Shown here: positions 27,264-36,038 of the stretch, piece after piece
How positions within the stretch are numbered: the first letter of the stretch is position 1
How the letters are laid out: the number at the start of each line of letters is the position of its first letter
Assembly: GCA_018656555.1 (NCBI GenBank)
Contig: JABHZQ010000007.1
Coordinates: 1 to 51,911 of the forward strand
Direction of reading: 5' to 3'
Source: an archaeon
GTDB lineage: Archaea > Nanobdellota > Nanobdellia > SCGC-AAA011-G17 > GW2011-AR17
DNA: 51,911 nucleotides
Notes under the pieces: generated by a model
Databases searched by the model: none
Seen by the model: the letters and a program-made list of their open reading frames with translations, nothing else
Told to the model about the DNA's origin: nothing
Made by a program: the position numbers and the translations under genes

Positions 27264-27665
27264 TTGAAAAAACATTCAACTGCTGCTTTAAGTATAAGTT
27301 CTGCGTTATATAGAAGTATAAATACCCTCCTAGGTATTGAAAAAAAAGTGAATCTTCAAATCCAAGAAAATAACTGTATGGATGAGGAGATAAGGGTTTT
27401 GGATACTAGACTCCCTTATTTCTATAACATGATCCGAGAGGCATTCGTAGAAGAGCCTAAAGATGTAGAGATTGTCATTGTTGGAGATAAGGGCCAAATA
27501 GCATCAATTAGTGGTGATGAAAACACAGTAGCTTGTACAAAAGGTAACCGAATTTTTATCTTAGAACCAAGTAAATTTGAAGAGTGTGAGCATTGCAGAG
27601 ATAATTTTTACAAAGTTCTATATCAAGAATTGGTTCATATGTTTTATTTGTACAAAAGAAACTAA
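27264..27665 (+). CDS. Hypothetical protein with protease-like HM motif
   Basis: 133 residues from a TTG at 27,264, about 31 bases after the shared TATA box, so a leaderless TTG start is plausible. An internal ATG at 27,378 (MDEEIRVLDTRLP) would give a 95-residue protein and cannot be excluded. The domain reads VLDTRLPYFYNMIREAF ... VEIVIVGDKGQIASISGDENTVACTKGNRIFILEPSKFEECEHCRDNFYKVLYQELVHMFYLYK. The QELVHMF end resembles half of a zinc-metalloprotease helix (HExxH-like), but the motif is incomplete. Its last 4 bases overlap the convergent U32 gene. Confidence 0.55.
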   Translation: MKKHSTAALSISSALYRSINTLLGIEKKVNLQIQENNCMDEEIRVLDTRLPYFYNMIREAFVEEPKDVEIVIVGDKGQIASISGDENTVACTKGNRIFILEPSKFEECEHCRDNFYKVLYQELVHMFYLYKRN

Positions 27666-28798
27666 TCAATTTTAAATACAGTATCATTCTCCCTTACAGG
27701 GGAGTCTAGTTTTAATCCAACCAAACCTCTTGCCTTCTTGACTTGTGAATGTTCTATTTGTAATGATGTAACTTGGGTTGTTATTGTTCCTGTTTTGTTA
27801 CCTTGAATCATTAATTTATCCCCAATTTTTATTTCTTTGTATAGTTTTATTGCTGCTACTTTGTTATTTTTATAGTAATTTGTTACTTTTCCTATAATTG
27901 TTTTCTTTACTTTTGAAACATTACCTTCTGCTTTTGTGAAAGAGTCTGGAGTGGGTAGTCCTTTGTAGAATCCTTCATGAAAACCTCTGTTGTATACTTG
28001 TTCTAGTTCTTTTAGTAAAGCTTCTTTCTTTTCTGGATGTTCTATTGCTTCTTTGTATACTCTTACAACAGTATCCACATATTCAGGAGTTTTTGCTCTT
28101 CCTTCTATTTTTAGAGAAGTAGGGTTTAGTTTAATTATTTCTTCAATAAATGGTAATGTGCATAGATCTTTTGGTGAGATTATTGATTGTTTTCCTAAAA
28201 GAAGTTCTTTGTTGTTTTCAGTGTCTATAATTTTGTAAGTTCTTCTACAGGGTTGGATGCATTTGCCTCTGTTTGCAGACCGGTTGAATAGGTGTTGTGA
28301 GAGGAAGCATCTTCCGGAGTAGGAGACACACATTGCTCCGTGTATGAATATCTCTATTTCTGCATCTGTGTTTTCTTTAATATGTTGTATTTGTTCTAAT
28401 GTGAGTTCTCTTGCTAGAATGAATCTCTTTACACCTAGTTCTTGGAATTGTTTGATTGCTTCTAGGTTGGATACTGAAGCCTGTGTTGAAAGATGGATGG
28501 GGATCTTTAATTGATTGGCTATTTTAATTATGGACATATCCCAACAGATTACAGCGTCGATAAATGGTTTTGCTTGCTTAAGTATTTCTTTTACCTTTTC
28601 TATTTCAGAATCATAGATAATGGTGTTTAATGCTAGATATTTTTTTACTTTAGGGAATTCTTTTAGGTCTTCTATGGAGAAGTTATTAGCTGACTCCCTC
28701 ATATTGAATCCTTTGATTCCAAAGTAGACAGCATCTGCTCCTGCATTGACTGCTGCTTGAAGCATTGCAAAATTACCTGCTGGTGCTAGTATTTCCAT
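27662..28798 (-). CDS. U32 peptidase-family protein (RlhA/TrhP-like)
   Basis: 378 residues. N-terminal MEILAPAGNFAMLQAAVNAGADAVYFGIKGFNMR begins a TIM-barrel-like domain. EIEIFIHGAMCVSYSGRCFLSQHLFNRSANRGKCIQPCRRTY is the U32 signature with three cysteines that likely bind an Fe-S cluster. The C-terminal beta domain is short. Members of this family hydroxylate RNA (tRNA wobble uridine, 23S rRNA) or act in ubiquinone synthesis, and the old 'peptidase' label is doubtful. A tRNA or rRNA modification role is the best guess. Confidence 0.88.
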   Translation of the reverse strand: MEILAPAGNFAMLQAAVNAGADAVYFGIKGFNMRESANNFSIEDLKEFPKVKKYLALNTIIYDSEIEKVKEILKQAKPFIDAVICWDMSIIKIANQLKIPIHLSTQASVSNLEAIKQFQELGVKRFILARELTLEQIQHIKENTDAEIEIFIHGAMCVSYSGRCFLSQHLFNRSANRGKCIQPCRRTYKIIDTENNKELLLGKQSIISPKDLCTLPFIEEIIKLNPTSLKIEGRAKTPEYVDTVVRVYKEAIEHPEKKEALLKELEQVYNRGFHEGFYKGLPTPDSFTKAEGNVSKVKKTIIGKVTNYYKNNKVAAIKLYKEIKIGDKLMIQGNKTGTITTQVTSLQIEHSQVKKARGLVGLKLDSPVRENDTVFKID

Positions 28799-28845
28799 GG
28801 TTTGAAAGAATTAGAGTGGATTTATAAAATTAATTAAAAAAAAAA

Positions 28846-29499
28846 TTAATAATGTGTTGAATAACCAGTACAGGTATTATCTACACAAGTTACAGCTCCT
28901 ACCATACCACAAGAAAATTCTTCCATTTCAACACCATATCTTCCTGCATCAACTTCTGGATCATATATACCATAGTCACAGTTATATTCTGTTAAGTACT
29001 GTCCAACATCATCACAAGAGTCAGTATAAACAGTTTCAACGCCAAACTCATCAGTTACTGTAACAGTTCCAGCAAGGCCATAACCACTTGAATCTAAATC
29101 ATGCCTTCCTTCTGCATCAGAATCAACACAACTTCCTAATGTGTAATAGGTTTCACCTTCCCATTCTGATTCTTCATAAACTACCCAACCCATTTCTTCA
29201 GGATAAGATAATTCTTCGTCCATTACTTCTTCTACTTCATCTTCACCTATAGCATCATCTACTACATCTGGAATACCTAGAACTTCATCTTCATCACAGA
29301 TTGCATTTGCATTCTGATCTAGACAGCATTCAGAACCATGTCTTATGTATGGATCATCACATTTTACAACAGCATCAGATAGTTTTGCAGCTGTTTCTTC
29401 GTCTACGCTTTCTGCAAGATCTGAAAAATTAATATCGCAAGCAGATACTAATAATAAAGTTAAAATTGAAATTATGAAAATATATTTCTTCATAAACAC
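28846..29499 (-). CDS. Lipoprotein-like Cys-rich secreted protein
   Basis: 217 residues. The N-terminus is a lipoprotein signal (IFIISILTLLLVSAC, with a lipobox-like LVSAC and Cys21). The mature part is very acidic and carries ten or so cysteines, including SECCLDQNANAICDEDE, a stretch common in DPANN secreted proteins. Repeated pairs (GSCVDS, DSCDDVG, FSCGMVGAVTC) suggest disulfides outside the cell. Likely anchored to the membrane by an N-terminal lipid. Function unknown. Confidence 0.72.
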   Translation of the reverse strand: MFMKKYIFIISILTLLLVSACDINFSDLAESVDEETAAKLSDAVVKCDDPYIRHGSECCLDQNANAICDEDEVLGIPDVVDDAIGEDEVEEVMDEELSYPEEMGWVVYEESEWEGETYYTLGSCVDSDAEGRHDLDSSGYGLAGTVTVTDEFGVETVYTDSCDDVGQYLTEYNCDYGIYDPEVDAGRYGVEMEEFSCGMVGAVTCVDNTCTGYSTHY

Positions 29500-29545
29500 A
29501 CCTCCGTTTAGGTTTATAGAGTATTTATTATTTAAAAAAGTTTTG

Positions 29546-30664
29546 TTAGAAGTTAATTTTTTTGTATAATAGGCCTTTCATATTCTTTTCTCTGTAATCT
29601 AATGCTTTTTTTGTTGTTTCTGCATTTGTTACATATATCGTAGGTAGTTTTAGATTTTGACCTTCTGTGAAAGCCAGTAGTAATTCTCCTTCATTTACTT
29701 TTTTCTTATTTTTGGCTTTAACAAAGTACATTAGATCTCCAACATTAGAAGGAACTTTTACTACAAAGTTGAATTCTCTGTTTTTCTTTATTGTTTGTTT
29801 TTCTAAGATGATGATATTTTTTCTGTTTAAGTAGGAAATTATTGTTTTTTCAAAGTCTTTTTCCTTGGGTTTTTCTTTATCTGGAGTTAGAATTGTTTTT
29901 TGTTCTTGAGGTTCTTGTAGTAGAGTTGTTTCTTCTTCTATTTGTTCTTTTGGTTCTTCTTTAGGTTCTTCTTTAGGTTCTTCTTTAGGTTCTTCTATTT
30001 GTTCTTTTGGTTCTTCTTTAGGTTCTTCTTTAGGTTCTTCTTTAGGTTCTTCTTTAGGTTCTTCTTGTTCTTTGAAATCTTCTTGTTCCTCTACAGGTTC
30101 AGGTTCTTCAAACTCTTGTTTTATCTTTTCATTTATCTGTTCTTGTTCAGATAGTTCTTCTTTAGGTTCTTCCTTTACTTCCTCTTTAGGTTTTTCTTTA
30201 TTGTATATTCTTTCTAGAATATTATTGATTAATATTTTTGTATCTTCATTTTCAAGAACATGCCACTTCCAGAATAATTCTTCATTACCTTCTATTGTAA
30301 CTTTTAGAGGTACTGCAAAATCAGGAATATCTCTTAATGCTGCTCTCATTGCAGGTTCACAATCAACATCCCTTAGAACTTTGTTATCTTTTAGTAAGTC
30401 AAAGGCTTTTTTGGGATATTGTTTTAGATAGTCTTTAAGTGCATCTCCTAGTTTGGCTTCTTGTCCTGGAGCATAATACAAGGGAGAACTACCAATTTTT
30501 GCTTTTGTTAATCTTAATTGGTTTCCAGATATTAATTCGGATAAGATTGCAGATATGAATATAGTATTAGAACCAAAGTGTTTTGCTACTTTAATAGGGA
30601 TAACAGGTCCTCTGCTCTGTACGAAACTAAGTACTTTGCTTTTTAATTCTAGAACCTTATTCAT
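29546..30664 (-). CDS. Winged-helix protein with KEEP repeats and nuclease-like C-terminal domain
   Basis: 372 residues in three parts. Residues 1-70 form a winged helix (LSFVQSRGPVIPIKVAKHFGSNTIFISAILSELISGNQLRLTK). Residues 165-275 are a disordered linker of tandem Lys-Glu-Glu-Pro repeats. Residues 270-372 form an alpha/beta domain with DFEKTIISYLNRKNIIILEKQTIKKNREFNFVVKVPSNVGDLMYFVKAKNKKKVNEGELLLAF, which has the strand-strand-K layout of restriction-endonuclease-like (PD-(D/E)XK) folds. Similar DPANN proteins exist. A role in DNA binding is likely; nuclease activity is only a guess because clear acidic catalytic residues are not obvious. Confidence 0.68.
   Translation of the reverse strand: MNKVLELKSKVLSFVQSRGPVIPIKVAKHFGSNTIFISAILSELISGNQLRLTKAKIGSSPLYYAPGQEAKLGDALKDYLKQYPKKAFDLLKDNKVLRDVDCEPAMRAALRDIPDFAVPLKVTIEGNEELFWKWHVLENEDTKILINNILERIYNKEKPKEEVKEEPKEELSEQEQINEKIKQEFEEPEPVEEQEDFKEQEEPKEEPKEEPKEEPKEEPKEQIEEPKEEPKEEPKEEPKEQIEEETTLLQEPQEQKTILTPDKEKPKEKDFEKTIISYLNRKNIIILEKQTIKKNREFNFVVKVPSNVGDLMYFVKAKNKKKVNEGELLLAFTEGQNLKLPTIYVTNAETTKKALDYREKNMKGLLYKKINF
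29951..30065. repeat. 12-base tandem repeat encoding KEEP
   Basis: About nine tandem units of GGTTCTTCTTTA with interruptions, coding for Lys-Glu-Glu-Pro on the minus strand. It is a coding repeat that forms an extended charged linker, and is not a CRISPR array: there are no spacers. Confidence 0.85.
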
Positions 30665-30709
30665 CCGAAATTCTAATAGAAAATTTAGTTTTTAAAGATT
30701 TGTGTGGTA

Positions 30710-31099
30710 TTACTCTAGAAATAAGTAGTGTTGAGTGGAAGGAACCTGACTTTGGGCTTCTGGACCCCATTCATAAGCTTTTAGAATTCTTGATGCTTCA
30801 GTAGGTGGTACTAAGTCTTTGTCTCTTTCATAGTTATATAATCCTTTAAGGGCTAATTCAGTAAACACAACTTCTCTGTATAACCCATTTAGAGAATTAT
30901 CAGTATTCCAACCTTCTGGCATTGCGTGTCCTTGGTTTAGAAGATCTTGTCTATCTATTAGAGATAGTGAATCAACTGTATCTGAAAGTTCAGCTGTAGC
31001 AGCTGTTGAATACCAAGTTATGTGTGGGACATTTGAATTCCAAACCCAACCTCCAGCTAACAAGGTAATTGCTGTTACACCATTTAGTATTCTTCCCAT
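30710..31099 (-). CDS. Hypothetical protein with N-terminal anchor
   Basis: 129 residues. A short hydrophobic segment at residues 5-20 (LNGVTAITLLAGGWVW) is a signal or anchor. The remainder is helical (SDTVDSLSLIDRQDLLNQGHAMPEGWN ... LNGLYREVVFTELALKGLYNYERDKDLVPPTEASRILKAYEWG). No family recognised. Lies 31 bases downstream of endA on the same strand. Confidence 0.55.
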   Translation of the reverse strand: MGRILNGVTAITLLAGGWVWNSNVPHITWYSTAATAELSDTVDSLSLIDRQDLLNQGHAMPEGWNTDNSLNGLYREVVFTELALKGLYNYERDKDLVPPTEASRILKAYEWGPEAQSQVPSTQHYLFLE

Positions 31100-31130
31100 A
31101 ATAATTAGAATTTATTTCTTATTTATAAAA

Positions 31131-31664
31131 TTATGGTCGTGTCCACTTAATTTCATAGTAGGTTACATCAGATTCGTCATCGACTACTCCAACTAGTAAT
31201 CTCTTTTTTGTAGAATGAGCTACTCTGTTCTTTGCTGAGAAATTGTACCAAGTTTCTGTTTCACCTTCATGTACTGGATAGATGATCCACTTTGCATGGT
31301 CTTCTCCTGGTTTTACTCCTCTATCATATACTCTGAAGTCTGCTCCAAACTTTAGTGCAGTTTTTACAATATAACCTCTGTTTCTCATATCTTTGAATAC
31401 TGCATACCTTACCCAAAAGTTAGGTTCTGCTTTTCTTGCTTTTTTTAGGAAGCTATCCAAGTTTAATTCAGATCTTGCAGTTTTTATGATCATTTTTCCT
31501 CTTTCAAATAAATATAAACCTTCAACTAAGGAATATTGGAATTTAGTTTTTCCTAATGGTTCTCCATATCTTGACTTATCATAATATTCTCTAGTAAGAT
31601 CATTAGCTGGTGCAATAACTCTTTCATTTGCGAAAGTAGCCATGATTTGTTCTTCTTTTACCAT
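31131..31664 (-). CDS. endA: tRNA-splicing endonuclease EndA
   Basis: 177 residues, the size of the homotetrameric archaeal enzyme. It cuts introns at bulge-helix-bulge motifs in precursor tRNAs. The catalytic triad is Tyr113 (ADFRVYDRG), His123 (GEDHAKWIIYP) and Lys153 or Lys154 (HSTKKRLLVGVVD). The RGYIVKTALKFGADF strand is diagnostic. Neither tRNA in this window has an intron. The gene is divergent from RNase Z with about 50 bases between starts. Confidence 0.95.
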   Translation of the reverse strand: MVKEEQIMATFANERVIAPANDLTREYYDKSRYGEPLGKTKFQYSLVEGLYLFERGKMIIKTARSELNLDSFLKKARKAEPNFWVRYAVFKDMRNRGYIVKTALKFGADFRVYDRGVKPGEDHAKWIIYPVHEGETETWYNFSAKNRVAHSTKKRLLVGVVDDESDVTYYEIKWTRP

Positions 31665-31715
31665 AATATATATTTTACAGTAAACTATTTAAAAAGCTTT
31701 TCTTTTCTTTTTAGT

Positions 31716-32597
31716 ATGGAAATAGTCTTTTTAGGAACAAGTTCAATGGTTCCAACTGCAGACAGGAATCATCAGGCCATTTTACTTAATCATAAGGCTG
31801 AACATATTCTTGTAGATTGTGGGGAAGGAACCCAGAGACAGTTTAGAAAGGCTAAGATTTCTCCAGCTAAATTAACCAAATTGTTGATTACTCATTGGCA
31901 TGGAGATCATGTTTTGGGAATTCCGGGTTTGATTCAAACTTTAATAGCTAACCACTTTACTGGAACTTTAGAAGTTTATGGTCCAAGTGGTACAAAGAAT
32001 TATTTTGCTAAGATGTTGGATGCTTTTATGATGAGAGGAGATATGATTGATTTGAAAATCAAAGAAGTAAAAGAGGGAAAAATCTGTGAGGATAAGGATT
32101 TTATCATTGAAGCATTTAAATTAGAACATGGTAATTGTTATGGTTACACTTTTATTGAAAAAGATAGAAGGAAGATTGATCTAAAGAAACATGGATTAAA
32201 ATCAGATCCTATTTTGAAAGATTTGCAACAAGGAAAAGATATTGTTTGGAATGGAAAGAAGATCAAGGCAAAAGATGCTACAACTTTGGTTAAAGGTAAG
32301 AAAGTTTGTTTTGTTTCTGATACTGGAAAGAGTGATAATATTGTTAAGTTTTGTAAGAATGCAGATTTAATGATTTGTGAAGCTACCCTAATGCATGATT
32401 TGAAAGAGGTTGCTAAGGAGAGGAATCATCTAACTTCAGTTCAGGCTGCAGGTCTGGCTAAGAAAGCTAAAGTAAAAAAATTAGTATTAACTCATTTCTC
32501 TCAAAGATATAATAATGTTAAGAATTTAATTAAAGAAGCAAAGGCAAAATTTAAGGAAGTTTCTGCCGCGAAAGACTTTTTGAAAATTTCTCTTTAA
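31716..32597 (+). CDS. rnz: Ribonuclease Z (tRNA 3' processing)
   Basis: 293 residues from the ATG at 31,716 (MEIVFLGTSSMVPTADRNHQ). The frame is open further upstream, but that part crosses the TATA element ATTTAAAA (31,685-31,694), so the internal ATG is preferred. The metallo-beta-lactamase motif HxHxDH is at residues 60-65 (ITHWHGDHVLGIPGL), with further ligands in KVCFVSDTGKSDNI and LVLTHFSQRY. The enzyme removes 3' trailers from tRNA precursors, matching tRNA genes without encoded CCA. Its 3' end overlaps the convergent membrane protein gene by 47 bases. Confidence 0.94.
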   Translation: MEIVFLGTSSMVPTADRNHQAILLNHKAEHILVDCGEGTQRQFRKAKISPAKLTKLLITHWHGDHVLGIPGLIQTLIANHFTGTLEVYGPSGTKNYFAKMLDAFMMRGDMIDLKIKEVKEGKICEDKDFIIEAFKLEHGNCYGYTFIEKDRRKIDLKKHGLKSDPILKDLQQGKDIVWNGKKIKAKDATTLVKGKKVCFVSDTGKSDNIVKFCKNADLMICEATLMHDLKEVAKERNHLTSVQAAGLAKKAKVKKLVLTHFSQRYNNVKNLIKEAKAKFKEVSAAKDFLKISL

Positions 32598-33378
32598 ATT
32601 TTAAGAAAATAAACATATCTAACCAAGTATGATGTATTACTCCGATTAATATAATTAGGTAAGATATTACTCCCCAAGGAACTATTGATAATAAAAATGT
32701 GAGAATACCAAACAAAATTGCAACTATTATTGTCATCAACCAAACTTGGAAAGTGAATTTTCTGTTTTTGTTGAATTTTTTAACTGATTCTATTAAAACT
32801 CTGTACGGGTTAATGGTTTTTGTCATAAACATTATTGGATATCTAAATAGAAATCCAAGTTTTAATAAGATTAAACCTGATGCTGCTAGTAAAATAGTTA
32901 CTACTGTACTAGCTTGGTTTGCTAACAAGTAGTCAAATGGATTTATTATTAAGAATACTAAATAACCAATCACCCAGAAAATCGCTATGAAACCAAGAGC
33001 TATTATTAAGAAAATTAATACTTTCATTGATATTACTCTGAAAAAGAAATGGAATTTATGTTTTAATGCATAACCTAATGATGCTTTTTTATGTCTTACT
33101 ACATTTGCAATTAATTCTAATTTTATTACTTTCTCTCCTACACCAATAATAAAAGTTGTAAAGAAAAATATTACTAATGGCCATAACACTTGAAATAAAT
33201 TTTCTTGGAAAAAATTCCTTAATATATCCTCTGTTATGTCTGTTGCTAATAATCCTTCAACACCAGTCCAGACTAATGTAAACTTTGCTAATACTAAGAT
33301 AAATATTGCAAGTAGAAGATCTGGAAGCATTACAATTGGGTGCTTGATTAGATTTTTGAAAGCTTTAATTATAGCCAT
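32551..33378 (-). CDS. Multi-pass membrane protein
   Basis: 275 residues with six hydrophobic segments (LPDLLLAIFILVLAKFTLVW, LWPLVIFFFTTFIIGV, MKVLIFLIIALGFIAIFWVIGYLVF, VTIFLLAASGLILLKLGFLF-like, WLMTIIVAILFGILTFLL, VISYLIILIGVIHHTWL). The overall pattern is like DUF7847/'glycerophosphoryl diester phosphodiesterase membrane domain' proteins of archaea. No catalytic residues are visible. The last 47 bases overlap the convergent RNase Z gene. Confidence 0.62.
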   Translation of the reverse strand: MAIIKAFKNLIKHPIVMLPDLLLAIFILVLAKFTLVWTGVEGLLATDITEDILRNFFQENLFQVLWPLVIFFFTTFIIGVGEKVIKLELIANVVRHKKASLGYALKHKFHFFFRVISMKVLIFLIIALGFIAIFWVIGYLVFLIINPFDYLLANQASTVVTILLAASGLILLKLGFLFRYPIMFMTKTINPYRVLIESVKKFNKNRKFTFQVWLMTIIVAILFGILTFLLSIVPWGVISYLIILIGVIHHTWLDMFIFLKFKEKFSKSLSRQKLP

Positions 33379-33393
33379 AGAAAAATTAGAGGC

Positions 33394-34374
33394 TTATTTG
33401 TTTAAATAGATTTTGTTTCCATCGACCTTAAACTTAACATCTAGGAACTTTTCTATTGTTTCTATATTTGTTTTAATATGATTAGTTATCTCGGGTGCTA
33501 TGAATGAACCACCTACTAGTGCAATGTATGGAAGAAGCATATCTGCTGTGAATTTATCAACTGATCCACTACTGTAAGAAGAGATTAAAGACTCACAAGC
33601 TTCTTCTGCTACTTTTTCTGATTTTTTTCCTATTTCTCCTAAAGAATCTCCTCCAAATAATGAATTAGTTGTTTTTAGTGTCAGTTGTATTCCAGAACCG
33701 GGATTTAATGAATCTATATATCCAGTTTTTATTTTAACTTCTTTAAACCATTTTGCAAGTATTTTCTTTGCATGGTTTGCTTGTCTTTCTGCAACTCTTT
33801 TTGGTTTTAAGGTACTTGAGGCTATTGATATCCCTTGAACTTCTATTGGTTTTCCTTTTTTTAGATGAATTGGTTTTAATTCTGTTTTTGAAGAGATTAC
33901 TTCTAATTTTGCTCCACCTTTTGGATAGAAACCATGCTTTAATAGATTTATTTTTACAGGATAGTTGATTAGAGGAAGTAAAACATTTTTATAGTGATAT
34001 ACAGGGGGTGCCCATTTTGAGAATGTTGAACCACCGTCGATATTAATCTTTAAATCAGTTTTAAGTGCAGGTATTAACAATACTTGTAAGATCAACCCTA
34101 ATGAACCAGCTGTTGATACTTTTACTTTAAGATCACCAGATCTTATTTTATTTGGTTTGAATGTTAATGATGTTGAACCAATTTTTGCATCCACTTCTGC
34201 ATCTGTAAGATTTTTTATGGCTATTAACCCTTGTAAATGCTGTTCTTTTAGTCCTGGTTGGGGTCTGTTTTTCCTTATATTTGTTATTTTGAATGGTTTT
34301 TGCGTTATTGCAGAAAGTCCTAGGGCAGTTCTAAGTATTTGTCCCCCTCCTGACTCTCCATTTATTGTTATCAT
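33394..34374 (-). CDS. rtcA: RNA 3'-terminal phosphate cyclase
   Basis: 326 residues. It converts RNA 3'-phosphates to 2',3'-cyclic phosphates with ATP. N-terminal INGESGGGQILRTALGLSAITQKPFKI is the family signature (usually 'GEGGGQ'), with NIRKNRPQPGLKEQHLQGL next. The adenylated nucleophile is His299 in ITNHIKTNIETI. A TATA box (TTATTTAAAGG, 34,396-34,406) lies 22-32 bases ahead of the ATG. It is divergent from the large plus-strand operon. Confidence 0.95.
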   Translation of the reverse strand: MITINGESGGGQILRTALGLSAITQKPFKITNIRKNRPQPGLKEQHLQGLIAIKNLTDAEVDAKIGSTSLTFKPNKIRSGDLKVKVSTAGSLGLILQVLLIPALKTDLKINIDGGSTFSKWAPPVYHYKNVLLPLINYPVKINLLKHGFYPKGGAKLEVISSKTELKPIHLKKGKPIEVQGISIASSTLKPKRVAERQANHAKKILAKWFKEVKIKTGYIDSLNPGSGIQLTLKTTNSLFGGDSLGEIGKKSEKVAEEACESLISSYSSGSVDKFTADMLLPYIALVGGSFIAPEITNHIKTNIETIEKFLDVKFKVDGNKIYLNK

Positions 34375-34467
34375 AAAAATTTTAAAAGAAAAGAGTTATT
34401 TAAAGGTTCTGAGTAATATCATTTCCTATTAGTTTAACCATTGTCGAGTAGTAGCAAAATCAAAAGA

Positions 34468-34510
34468 CTTATAAATGGTTAAAAAATTCTTCAACCAAAG
34501 AGATATAAAG
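34468..34510 (+). promoter_or_regulatory. Promoter region of the ubiquitin-like/radical SAM operon
   Basis: Two TATA-like elements, CTTATAAAT (34,468-34,476) and GATATAAAG (34,502-34,510), precede the ATG at 34,539. The downstream one is 29-37 bases ahead and would give a very short leader; the upstream one would give a leader of roughly 40 bases with GGTGA as ribosome site. The following ten genes have no obvious internal promoter. Confidence 0.45.
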
Positions 34511-34538
34511 AAAAATTAAATCCCATTCGGTGATATAT

Positions 34539-36038
34539 ATGCTCGATACACGATCCATAAGACAACATTTCCCTTATTTGCAGGGAGATCTGGCCCTAAA
34601 TGTACAGAGAGAATTTCCAAGAGATAGAACTTTTTTGGATAACACTGCTTCTACACAATTACCTTTACCAGTTTTTGAAAGAATTGCTGAATCTCTTTTT
34701 GAGTATGCTAATATTCATCGAGGAGAGTATGATGCTTCACGAAGAACAACTGAAGATTTTGAAAGAGCCTATAATACTGCTGCTAATCTAGTTAATGCTG
34801 ATTCTTGGAGAGAGATTATGTTTGGTAGAAATGCTACTGAGATGGTTAATCTTATTATGAGAGGTATTGCTGAACAGATTAGAGATGGAGATAATATTGT
34901 TTCAACTCAACTAGAACATAATTCCAACTATGTACCTTGGTTTGGTTTACAACAGATGCTAAAGAAGAGAGGAATTAATATTGAAATTCGGTTGGCTGGT
35001 TTTGATAGAGAGACTGGAGAATTAGATCAAGGAGAACTTGAAAGTTTAATTGATGGTAAAACTAAATTAGTTAGTGTTACTGGTGCTTCTAATTTTTTAG
35101 GATATAAACCGAATGTACCAAGAATTGGCGAGGTTGCACATTCTTCTGGTTATGAACATACTGACGGTAGAAAAGGTTCTTACTTCTTGGTTGATGGTGC
35201 TCAATTAGTACCTGGAAGTCCAGTTGATGTTAAAAAAATGGGAGCTGACTTTTTAGCTTGGTCTTTCCATAAAATGAGTTTACCTTTAGGAGTTGGTGGG
35301 CTTTTTGCAAGAAAAGAAGTTATTGAAACTTTTGATCCATTCTTATATGGTGGAGATATGATTTATGATGTTCAAGAGGGAGCTGTTGAATATCAAGAGC
35401 TACCTTGGAAATTTACTGCTGGAACTCCCAATGTTATTGGAACTCTGGCTACTGGTTTTGGAACTAGTTTTTTGATGCACTTAGGTTTAGGAAACTTAGG
35501 ATCAGAAGAGGCTAGAGCTAAATTTATTGAAACACAAGCTTTTATGAATACTCCACGAGGAGATTTTGAGTTACCTTTTGCTGTATCAGAAAGAGATAGA
35601 GAGGTTTGGATTCCTTACTTGAGATCTAATCCTGGTAAAATGGCAATATTCAAAGATCCTGCACTGAGATTGGCAGAGACAAGAAGAATTATAGATGTTG
35701 CTATGGGCAATATCGAAACTCATGAACAAGAGTTAACTCAATCAATGATTGAGGCTTTGAGTGGAATTCCAAATGTTACTATTTATGGTCCTAAAGATGC
35801 AACAAAAAGAACAGGCTTGGTTGCATTTAATGTTAATGGTGTAGATCCACAAAATGTTGCCTTTGAATTAAACAGATTAGGTGTTGAATCAAGGAATGGT
35901 AATCACTGTGCATCTTTGGCTCATAATTATTTAGGAATTGAAGGAAGTGTTAGGTTTAGTTTCTATGTTTACAATGATCAATCAGATTTAGATAAAGCAG
36001 TTGATGCTGTTCGAGAAGTGGCTAGGAGGGTTGCATAA
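34539..36038 (+). CDS. SufS-type (group II) cysteine desulfurase with insertion
   Basis: About 499 residues from the ATG at 34,539 (MLDTRSIRQHFPYLQGD), with GGTGA just upstream; a GTG 9 bases earlier is less likely. PLP-dependent class V aminotransferase that takes sulfur from cysteine as an enzyme persulfide. Lys245 in AWSFHKMSLPLG binds PLP, preceded by VDGAQLVPGSPVDV. The catalytic Cys457 is in ESRNGNHCASLAHNYL, the group II form of 'R.G.HCA'. Compared with SufS (about 410 residues) there is an insertion of roughly 80 residues at about 310-390 (LGSEEARAKFIETQAFMNTPRG...). First gene of the operon; its stop overlaps the next start by one base. It probably supplies sulfur for the E1-like protein or Fe-S clusters for the radical SAM enzymes. 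Confidence 0.9.
   Translation: MLDTRSIRQHFPYLQGDLALNVQREFPRDRTFLDNTASTQLPLPVFERIAESLFEYANIHRGEYDASRRTTEDFERAYNTAANLVNADSWREIMFGRNATEMVNLIMRGIAEQIRDGDNIVSTQLEHNSNYVPWFGLQQMLKKRGINIEIRLAGFDRETGELDQGELESLIDGKTKLVSVTGASNFLGYKPNVPRIGEVAHSSGYEHTDGRKGSYFLVDGAQLVPGSPVDVKKMGADFLAWSFHKMSLPLGVGGLFARKEVIETFDPFLYGGDMIYDVQEGAVEYQELPWKFTAGTPNVIGTLATGFGTSFLMHLGLGNLGSEEARAKFIETQAFMNTPRGDFELPFAVSERDREVWIPYLRSNPGKMAIFKDPALRLAETRRIIDVAMGNIETHEQELTQSMIEALSGIPNVTIYGPKDATKRTGLVAFNVNGVDPQNVAFELNRLGVESRNGNHCASLAHNYLGIEGSVRFSFYVYNDQSDLDKAVDAVREVARRVA

Noticed and set aside
28854-29063. Plus-strand His/Leu-rich frame
   Set aside because: Antisense shadow of the Cys-rich lipoprotein gene.
29951-30065. Tandem repeats that might be a CRISPR array
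   Set aside because: Units are contiguous 12-mers inside a coding frame, without spacers; no cas genes are present.
29942-30154. Plus-strand phenylalanine/arginine-rich frame over the KEEP repeats
   Set aside because: It is the antisense shadow of a 12-base coding repeat, with no ribosome site or family likeness.
31647-31715. N-terminal extension of RNase Z
   Set aside because: It includes the promoter TATA element; the family normally starts at MEIVFLGT.
32551-32597. 47-base overlap between RNase Z and the membrane protein as a frameshift artefact
   Set aside because: Both frames keep family-like sequence and clean stops; convergent overlaps occur in compact genomes.
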